A stretch of DNA of 64,000 nucleotides. Source: Vibrio parahaemolyticus (GTDB lineage Bacteria; Pseudomonadota; Gammaproteobacteria; Enterobacterales; Vibrionaceae). A program made the position numbers and the translations under genes. A model generated the notes under the pieces. It was not told where the DNA came from. It searched no databases and saw nothing but the letters and a program-made list of their open reading frames with translations. The stretch is from positions 1,054,001 through 1,118,000 of the forward strand of contig NZ_UHIL01000002.1 of assembly GCF_900460535.1 (NCBI RefSeq). Reading direction: 5' to 3'. This document shows positions 58,410-64,000 of this stretch, in pieces. Position 1 is the first letter of the stretch, and each line of letters opens with the position of its first letter.

Positions 58410-59444
58410 ATGAAATTAATCATCAAAGGATTGGGGCTGAGTGCTCTTGTGCTCAGCATGTTTGCTCATGCAGATAGCAAAACGTTGAACGTTTATGCAT
58501 GGGGTGGCTATTTGCCGGAAGCATCGTTAAAAGCGTTTGAAAAACAAGAAGGCGTTACGATTAATTATTCGACCTTTGAGAATAATGAATCAATGTACAC
58601 CAAGCTAAAATTGCTAAAAGGTTCTGGTTACGATGTGGTTTTTGCTTCTGCGTACTTCATTGAAAAAATGGGTCGAGAAGGGCTGCTTTCGAAAATAGAT
58701 CACGCTCAAGTGCCAAACATGCAAGACACAATGGACGGCTTACTCGGCCAAGCACACGATCCGAAAAATGATTACTCATTGCCTTATATTTGGGGCATTA
58801 CCGGGATCAGCTACAACGAATCCATGGTTGAGCAACCAGTGACAAAATGGGCTGACTTATGGGAGTCGCAATACGAACAACAAGTCATGCTGATTGATGA
58901 CGTTCGCGATGTGTTCGGTATGGCGCTGAAGAAAAATGGCCATAGCGTGAACACAAAAGACGAAGCAGAAATCAAACAGGCTTTCGATTCTTTAGTGGCA
59001 CTGAAAAATAACGTATTGCTGTACAACTCAGACGCACCTCAAGTCCCTTACGTGTCCGGTGAAACATCGGTCGGCATGCAATGGAACGGCAACGCATTCC
59101 AAGGGCAGGTTGAAATGCCTGAGCTGAAGTTCGTGATGCCGGAAGAGGGCGCGGTATTGTGGATGGACAACTTCACTATTCCGTCTGGCAGTAAAAACAA
59201 AGCATTGGCGCATAAATTTATTAACTTTATGTACCAATCAGAGAACCAAGCGGAAATCGTGACCAGTTTGGGTTATGCGTCGGCAACGAACGCTGGGCGT
59301 GACAAATTGCCAGAAGAGTTGAAAAACAACCGTACTATTTTCCCTTCATCAGAAGACATGAAAAAAGGCGAGTTTATTAATGATGTTGGCGCAGAAACGT
59401 TAGCGATTTACGAAAAGTACTGGCAACGTTTAAGAACGCAATAA
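58410..59444 (+). CDS. PotD/PotF-like periplasmic polyamine-binding protein
   Basis: This 344-residue protein has a signal peptide (residues 1-21, ending MFAHA) and then the polyamine-binding-protein pattern: LNVYAWGGYLPEASLKAFEKQ, the YDVVFASAYFIEKM lobe, LPYIWGITGISYN and WMDNFTIPSGSKNK. The conserved aromatic and Asp residues around the cleft suit spermidine or putrescine. No ABC permease or ATPase is adjacent, so it is an orphan binding protein that would deliver to a transporter elsewhere, or act in sensing, as NspS does for spermidine signalling in V. cholerae biofilm control. It ends at a strong terminator. Confidence 0.88.
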   Translation: MKLIIKGLGLSALVLSMFAHADSKTLNVYAWGGYLPEASLKAFEKQEGVTINYSTFENNESMYTKLKLLKGSGYDVVFASAYFIEKMGREGLLSKIDHAQVPNMQDTMDGLLGQAHDPKNDYSLPYIWGITGISYNESMVEQPVTKWADLWESQYEQQVMLIDDVRDVFGMALKKNGHSVNTKDEAEIKQAFDSLVALKNNVLLYNSDAPQVPYVSGETSVGMQWNGNAFQGQVEMPELKFVMPEEGAVLWMDNFTIPSGSKNKALAHKFINFMYQSENQAEIVTSLGYASATNAGRDKLPEELKNNRTIFPSSEDMKKGEFINDVGAETLAIYEKYWQRLRTQ

Positions 59445-59489
59445 GCGACGTCTTTGCCTATTTTTAGGCTTAAAATCGTTCAAATTTGG

Positions 59490-59526
59490 ATTCCCCTCAT
59501 CACGAAAGTGGTGAGGGGAATTTTTT
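59490..59526 (+). terminator. Strong intrinsic terminator
   Basis: ATTCCCCTCATCAC, GAAA and GTGGTGAGGGGAAT form a 14-bp stem with one wobble pair and a tetraloop, followed by TTTTTT. It ends the PotD-like transcript and may also act for tyrS. Confidence 0.93.
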
Positions 59527-59550
59527 ATAGGCTTTGTACTTCGAGTGTTG

Positions 59551-60810
59551 CTACGCGGCACGCTTTACGAGGCAAAAGTGCTTTTTACCGCGTTGCAATA
59601 ACCAGTATTGATCGAACAGTGGGAAGCTCAAACTCGGGTTATCAGCCGACACTTTTTCTCCGTTTACACTGATGGCGTTGTTGCTGATGTGTTCGCGTGC
59701 AACACGCTTCGAACTTGCTAACCCCGACTCAATCAACAGCTCAACCAAATCTTGTTGTGCGCTCTCAATGCTTGGTAAACCATCCAATTCCAATTGTTTT
59801 AATTCACCCAAACTCAGTTGTTGCACATTACCGCTGAATAAAGCTTGAGTGATGCGTTCGGCGCTAGCTAGGCCTTCTTCGCCATGAACAAACCGCGTCA
59901 TTTCCTCAGCGAGAATACGTTGTGCTTGTGGCTTACCTTGGCTTGCTTGGTCTTGCGCTTCAATGCTGGCAATTTCTTCGCAGCTCAAGAATGTGTAGTA
60001 ACGCAAGAAGTGGTAAACGTCGGCGTCTTCTGCGCCAAGCCAGAACTGGTAGAACGCGTAAGGAGAGGTCTTGCTAGGATCTAGCCATATTGCACCACCT
60101 TCAGTTTTGCCAAATTTGGTGCCATCGGATTTGGTGATCAGCGGCAGAGTTAAGCCAAATACTTGCTCACCATTTTGACGACGAGTTAAATCGATCCCGC
60201 TAACGATGTTCCCCCATTGGTCATTGCCACCGATTTGCAAACGGCAACCATATTGACGGTTTAGCTCGGCAAAATCGTACGATTGCAGCAGAGCGTAGCT
60301 AAATTCGGTGAAGGAGATACCTTGGTCAGGGCGTTGCAGGCGTTGTTTTACCGATTCTCGGTTGATCATAGTATTAATCGAGAAGTGCTTACCCACATCG
60401 CGGAAGAAGTCGATCACATTGATTGCTTTCATCCAGTCAGCGTTGTTCACCATGATCATTGGCTTGCTCAATTGGTGATTCATCAACTGTTGAATTTGGT
60501 TTGAGAGATCGTTAACCCAGCCTGAGACGATTTCCGCTGAGTTAAGACTGCGCTCAGTCGCTTTAAAGCTTGGGTCGCCAATCATGCCCGTTGCACCACC
60601 GATCAGAGCAACGGCTTGGTGTCCGGCATCTTGAAAGCGCTTAAGCATAATCAAAGGCACGAGGTGGCCGATGTGCAAGCTGCCTGCAGTAGGATCGAAG
60701 CCGCAGTAAACGGTTTGAGGCTGTGAGAGAAGTGTCTGAATTTCTTCCAAATCGCTGGCTTGTGCAATCAAACCACGATCTTGTAAATCTTGCAGTAATG
60801 GTGTCGTCAT
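59551..60810 (-). CDS. tyrS: Tyrosyl-tRNA synthetase
   Basis: This cytoplasmic class I synthetase charges tRNA-Tyr with tyrosine. The 419-residue protein has the HIGH motif (LHIGHLVPL), the tyrosine site [10 protein letters not shown] and [15 protein letters not shown]-like KFGKT, and an S4-like C-terminal RNA-binding domain ([23 protein letters not shown]). It is the E. coli TyrS type. Vibrios often carry more than one tyrosyl-tRNA synthetase gene; whether this is the main one cannot be told from the window. A LuxR-type regulator is encoded directly upstream on the same strand, 83 bases away, which is unusual for a synthetase gene. Confidence 0.96.
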   Translation of the reverse strand: MTTPLLQDLQDRGLIAQASDLEEIQTLLSQPQTVYCGFDPTAGSLHIGHLVPLIMLKRFQDAGHQAVALIGGATGMIGDPSFKATERSLNSAEIVSGWVNDLSNQIQQLMNHQLSKPMIMVNNADWMKAINVIDFFRDVGKHFSINTMINRESVKQRLQRPDQGISFTEFSYALLQSYDFAELNRQYGCRLQIGGNDQWGNIVSGIDLTRRQNGEQVFGLTLPLITKSDGTKFGKTEGGAIWLDPSKTSPYAFYQFWLGAEDADVYHFLRYYTFLSCEEIASIEAQDQASQGKPQAQRILAEEMTRFVHGEEGLASAERITQALFSGNVQQLSLGELKQLELDGLPSIESAQQDLVELLIESGLASSKRVAREHISNNAISVNGEKVSADNPSLSFPLFDQYWLLQRGKKHFCLVKRAA

Positions 60811-60892
60811 TCTTTTTGTCTGTTTTAGTGGTTGTTGTATTCAGACTAAAACGCGACACCTTTTGTCGATATATCCCTAAAGGGATAGTTTT

Positions 60893-61699
60893 CTATTTTG
60901 AGTGCATGATCAGGTGGTTGAGGAACAATTGAAACAGCTCACTCAACGATGAAACATTAAGCTGAGAATAGATGCGCTTTCGATGGTTTTTTACTGTGCC
61001 TTGAACAAGATGAAGATGCGCAGAAATTTCTTTAGTATCAAATCCTTGAGCAAGGAGGGAAGCGACTTCCTGCTCCCGTCGAGTCAGTGACTCTATGCCA
61101 AATGAGCTTAACGCCTGCTCAATGGCAACCTTCATATTGCCTGTGTAGGCGTCTGGGCGAACTACGGGCTCTGATAAGTTAAACTCGGCTTGTTTCCAAT
61201 GCTGTTGGCACAGCGATTGAAGAACAGAAAAATGCGATCGCAAGCTGTTGATTTGCGCGGCAGAGAAGCGTTTACCTTCACGCAAGCAGCCAAAATAGAG
61301 AATTACCCAACGACCGGATTCGATTTCTACCAGCATGCTGAGTTCATCTTTCCAACCTGTTTGATCGTAAAACTGCTTTCGATACGTTTGATACTCGATG
61401 CCTTTTTTCGCCACATCTTTTAGGGTGAAGATGCCTTGTTGCTTGTTCTGGTTGAGGTTTTGGAAAAACGGATCGTTTTGAAATGAGTTGGTCAGGTAAC
61501 GTTGAAATAGCAACTCACGTTCATTTTCAATCGAGTCATAAAGATAGATCGGATGTTTGCCTTCTCGGTAACCAAGAATGATCGCGCAATCAAAATCGAA
61601 AATTGAGTGAATCACGCTCATCAATTTTGGGGTGAAGTTAGGCGTGTTTAAAGCAAAAATTGCTTCTGCGAGTAGCGCGTTAAAGTTTTGGTTAGGCAT
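60893..61699 (-). CDS. LuxR-family transcriptional regulator
   Basis: This 268-residue regulator has an N-terminal domain of about 190 residues, possibly PAS/GAF-like but without the acyl-homoserine-lactone residues of LuxR, and a C-terminal LuxR helix-turn-helix (LTRREQEVASLLAQGFDTKE, then VQGTVKNHRKRIYSQL). Its signal is unknown. The start chosen is at MPNQNFNALL; the open frame extends 19 codons further. It precedes tyrS on the same strand, so it may control that gene or itself. There is no downstream synthase gene. Confidence 0.82.
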   Translation of the reverse strand: MPNQNFNALLAEAIFALNTPNFTPKLMSVIHSIFDFDCAIILGYREGKHPIYLYDSIENERELLFQRYLTNSFQNDPFFQNLNQNKQQGIFTLKDVAKKGIEYQTYRKQFYDQTGWKDELSMLVEIESGRWVILYFGCLREGKRFSAAQINSLRSHFSVLQSLCQQHWKQAEFNLSEPVVRPDAYTGNMKVAIEQALSSFGIESLTRREQEVASLLAQGFDTKEISAHLHLVQGTVKNHRKRIYSQLNVSSLSELFQLFLNHLIMHSK

Positions 61700-61763
61700 G
61701 CGATCATCGAGTTGACATGATTTAATTTTGCGCAAGCATAACCAAAAGCAATCCAACGAGAAA

Positions 61764-61792
61764 GGGAAGTCACCATCTTCTCGTGACTTCCC
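61764..61792. terminator. Perfect hairpin between SYLF and LuxR genes
   Basis: GGGAAGTCAC and GTGACTTCCC form a 10-bp stem around nine bases. On the minus strand it lies about 130 bases after the SYLF gene and is followed by only a short T-tract, so it is a weak terminator candidate. Confidence 0.45.
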
Positions 61793-61923
61793 CCTAAAAA
61801 GTTGCTCAGGTACTCAGTTTTGCGTTCTCGATTGTTAATTCTATGATTTTTAATGCTCAGATTTCTATCAATTCCTGTGAAACCATTCGTTGTTGTGAAG
61901 TGTTTTCAATCAGAGCAGGTAAA

Positions 61924-62703
61924 TTACTGGGCGTTGGTGAGCTCTTCATTTACCCAGTATTTTGAACCAGATACATTCGCATCGATAAGTAAGCCTTTTG
62001 AGTTGAGCTGATAAACGGCAACGCCGCTGTTGAACTGTGCAGAGAACTCTTCGGCATCTTCGCCTGCAACTGCTGAAGCTTCGCTGGTCGCTTCCCAGCC
62101 TTCGTTGACGAACGTATCGAAGTCTTGTTTGCTTTCGAACAAAACCACTTGCTGATAAAACTTGCCGCCGAGCCCTAGCGCAACCCCCATACCAAACATG
62201 TTCATGTAGGTGCGTTTTTCGGTGGTCTTATCTACCGCCACACCAGAGCCTGAATTAGTGTGGAAAAGCAAAGAGAGCTTGCGAGAATCAAAAACGGCGT
62301 AGCCGTAAGCTTTATCGTAAATCGCTTTCGCTTCTGGTTTTTCATTAAAGAGTTTGAGTAAGGTGCTATCGGCCATCAAATCAATCGCTTGACGCGCTTC
62401 TTCTGGCGTGTCGCCTTCCATCAACTCATCAATTTTTTTGTCTGCGGCATCTATCCATTCTTTGCTTTTTTCGATACTGGCATCTGTCCATTCGCCAGCC
62501 GTATTGATTGCTTCTTCGGACCAATTCGTGAAATCTTGCCACGCTTGTTTTGAAAAGGCTTTAGTGTCGTCCCAAACATCTTGCGCAGTATCCGAAACCG
62601 CTTCGCCTAGCTCAGACATTTTGTTGGATATCTCGTCCCAATCTGCATGAGCTGGATAGGTGAGTAACATAAGTGTGGTTAAGATAACGATCGGCTTTTT
62701 CAT
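61924..62703 (-). CDS. SYLF/YSC84-domain lipid-binding protein
   Basis: This 259-residue protein has a signal peptide (MKKPIVILTTLMLLTYPAHA), a long acidic helical segment rich in Trp and Asp (residues about 21-100), and a C-terminal SYLF (YSC84-like) domain. The domain is visible as KAYGYAVFDSRKL, NMFGMGVALGLGGKFYQQVVLFES, AEEFSAQFNSGVAVYQLNSKGLLIDANVSG, each as separate strands and turns. SYLF domains bind phosphoinositides in eukaryotes; bacterial members are envelope proteins of unknown role. The N-terminal Trp-rich helix is not part of the standard domain. The gene is monocistronic. Confidence 0.85.
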   Translation of the reverse strand: MKKPIVILTTLMLLTYPAHADWDEISNKMSELGEAVSDTAQDVWDDTKAFSKQAWQDFTNWSEEAINTAGEWTDASIEKSKEWIDAADKKIDELMEGDTPEEARQAIDLMADSTLLKLFNEKPEAKAIYDKAYGYAVFDSRKLSLLFHTNSGSGVAVDKTTEKRTYMNMFGMGVALGLGGKFYQQVVLFESKQDFDTFVNEGWEATSEASAVAGEDAEEFSAQFNSGVAVYQLNSKGLLIDANVSGSKYWVNEELTNAQ

Positions 62704-62843
62704 TAGAGCTCGTCCTAAACGTGGTCGGTTTTACTTCATTTTAGGTGAAATTTGGGATAGGGAAAATTGACGATGATTCTAGGTTGGGATTGACGTCACG
62801 AACTCACGTACCCTTGACAAGGGCGTGATAGAAGCCCAACAAA

Positions 62844-62873
62844 AAAGCCCTCAAACCGCAGCTTGAGGGCTTT
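62844..62873 (-). terminator. Intrinsic terminator of ppsA
   Basis: AAAGCCCTCAA and TTGAGGGCTTT form an 11-bp stem around eight bases. On the minus strand a T-run follows, ending the ppsA transcript. Confidence 0.88.
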
Positions 62874-62922
62874 GTCTCATTGGTTTAGGAGCACTTGTGT
62901 TAAGTGGCTTCCTTTCGGCAAA

Positions 62923-64000
62923 TTACTTGCTAACTTTACCTAGCTGTAACCAAGTGTCGATAACGGTGTCTGGGTTGAGTGAAACAGAGCTAATGCCTTG
63001 CTCCATCAACCATTCCGCCAAATCTTCATGATCTGATGGGCCTTGACCACAAATACCTACGTACTTGCCAGCTTTGGTTGCAGCATCAATCGCCATTTTC
63101 AGCATGATTTTCACCGCTGCGTTACGCTCATCAAACAGGTGAGCCACATCGCCAGAGTCACGGTCTAGACCAAGCGTTAGCTGAGTCATGTCGTTTGAAC
63201 CGATAGAGAAGCCATCGAAGTACTTCAAGAACTCATCGGCAAGCACTGCGTTTGATGGCAGTTCACACATCATGATGACTTTCAGACCTTGGTCACCACG
63301 GCGTAGATCAAACTTCGCTAGTAAATCGATAACCGATGCGGCTTCACTTGGCGTGCGCACAAATGGGATCATGATTTCAACGTTCTTTAGACCCATTTCG
63401 TTACGAACGCGTTTGATGGCTTGCGTTTCTAGTTCGAAACAGTCTTCAAACACTGGAGAAATGTAACGAGACGCGCCACGGAAGCCTAGCATTGGGTTTT
63501 CTTCATGCGGTTCGTACGCTTTACCACCAACCAAGTTGCTGTATTCGTTCGACTTAAAGTCAGACATACGAACGATGACGCGTTTTGGCCAGAAAGCAGA
63601 AGCGATGGTCGCGATGCCTTCCGTCAGTTTGCTTACGTAGAAATCGATAGGATCTTTGTAACCACGAATGCGCTGTTTAATTTCCGCTTTCAGCTCATCG
63701 CTTTGAGCGTCAAAGTTCAACAGTGCTTTCGGGTGAATGCCGATCATCTTGTTGATGATGAATTCAAGACGTGCAAGACCAACGCCTTCGTTTGGAATTT
63801 GTGCGAAGTCGAACGCGCGATCAGGGTTACCCACGTTCATCATCACTTTTGTTGGCAACAATGGCAGTTCATCAACAGAAGAGCGTTTTACTTCAAAATC
63901 CAAGTCGCCTTGGTAAACGTAACCTGTTTCACCTTCTGAACAAGAGACGGTTACGGTTGCACCATCGGTCAGTTTGCTTGTCGCGTCGCCACAACCAACG
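62923..64000 (-). CDS. ppsA: Phosphoenolpyruvate synthase, C-terminal part (5' end outside window)
   Basis: PpsA converts pyruvate, ATP and water to phosphoenolpyruvate, AMP and phosphate for gluconeogenesis. Only the C-terminal 358 residues are in the window; the frame runs through the right edge without a stop or start. It begins within the domain after the phospho-His swivel ([17 protein letters not shown]) and continues into the PEP-binding barrel: [61 protein letters not shown] and GICGQGPSD, where Cys is the acid/base. It ends VSK and has a good terminator. Length and motifs match the E. coli enzyme. Confidence 0.96.
   Translation of the reverse strand, partial: VGCGDATSKLTDGATVTVSCSEGETGYVYQGDLDFEVKRSSVDELPLLPTKVMMNVGNPDRAFDFAQIPNEGVGLARLEFIINKMIGIHPKALLNFDAQSDELKAEIKQRIRGYKDPIDFYVSKLTEGIATIASAFWPKRVIVRMSDFKSNEYSNLVGGKAYEPHEENPMLGFRGASRYISPVFEDCFELETQAIKRVRNEMGLKNVEIMIPFVRTPSEAASVIDLLAKFDLRRGDQGLKVIMMCELPSNAVLADEFLKYFDGFSIGSNDMTQLTLGLDRDSGDVAHLFDERNAAVKIMLKMAIDAATKAGKYVGICGQGPSDHEDLAEWLMEQGISSVSLNPDTVIDTWLQLGKVSK

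Noticed and set aside
1..64000. tRNA, rRNA, CRISPR, integron, transposase or phage genes
   Set aside because: I looked for clover-leaf and CCA-end patterns, regular repeat-spacer arrays and recombinase motifs and saw none I could support.

Overview
The window looks like chromosomal DNA of a marine gamma-proteobacterium of the genus Vibrio, probably close to the V. parahaemolyticus/alginolyticus/campbellii group. This is inferred from an OmpV-type porin, a VpsT/CsgD-like c-di-GMP regulator, an NqrM-like protein, two RND efflux systems and the codon and base composition. A ppsA-like gene next to transport and stress genes would fit the smaller Vibrio chromosome, but the sequence does not prove that. 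I see no rRNA, tRNA, CRISPR array, insertion sequence, integrase or phage gene. It is ordinary accessory-rich chromosome with dense, mostly intact genes and many clear intrinsic terminators.

Layout. 0-5 kb: MsrA, two VOC proteins, a YciT-like DeoR regulator, and a secreted catalase with an ankyrin partner. 5-8 kb: NAD salvage (nicotinamidase, NrtR, PncB) around a repeat-rich regulatory region. 8-16.6 kb: small envelope proteins, a methyltransferase, a DMT exporter with a divergent LysR regulator, a beta-barrel protein, SgrR, OmpV and NlpE. 16.9-17.9 kb: a three-gene metal-cluster operon (UPF0251, NifX/NifB-like, NqrM-like). 17.9-24.5 kb: an APH-fold kinase, an EF-G paralogue, then a LysR, DUF1611/DgcN and dipeptide epimerase cluster. 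24.6-31 kb: an MFS exporter and SoxR sharing a textbook SoxR box, a TPR membrane protein with a DUF2391 protein, an ASCH protein, a methyltransferase and a phospholipase D-family lipoprotein. 31.5-36.5 kb: the first RND pump and a small exported protein. 37-45 kb: an ABC importer of phosphonate/iron type with two phosphoester-hydrolase-like enzymes, a UTRA regulator and a BCCT carrier. 45.3-47.7 kb: beta-mannosidase. 47.8-50.4 kb: a c-di-GMP signalling trio. 51-58 kb: the second RND pump and a LysR regulator. 58.4-64 kb: a PotD-like binding protein, a tyrosyl-tRNA synthetase, a LuxR regulator, a SYLF-domain protein and the 3' part of ppsA.

The most informative signals are regulatory. An identical 13-base sequence sits beside both the UTRA regulator and the binding-protein gene of the ABC cluster. 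A SoxR operator lies inside a 19-bp promoter spacer that points at the MFS gene. Repeated AGTAAC motifs flank the pncB promoter. Paired GCATATGC sites precede the metal-cluster operon. A 20-bp palindrome precedes the second RND pump. A hydrophobic Leu/Val-rich small reading frame followed by an intrinsic terminator resembles an attenuator leader but has no gene behind it. No wholly new defence or mobile system is visible. The best candidates for undescribed biology are the UPF0251/NifX/NqrM-like operon and the organophosphate-type uptake and hydrolysis cluster.
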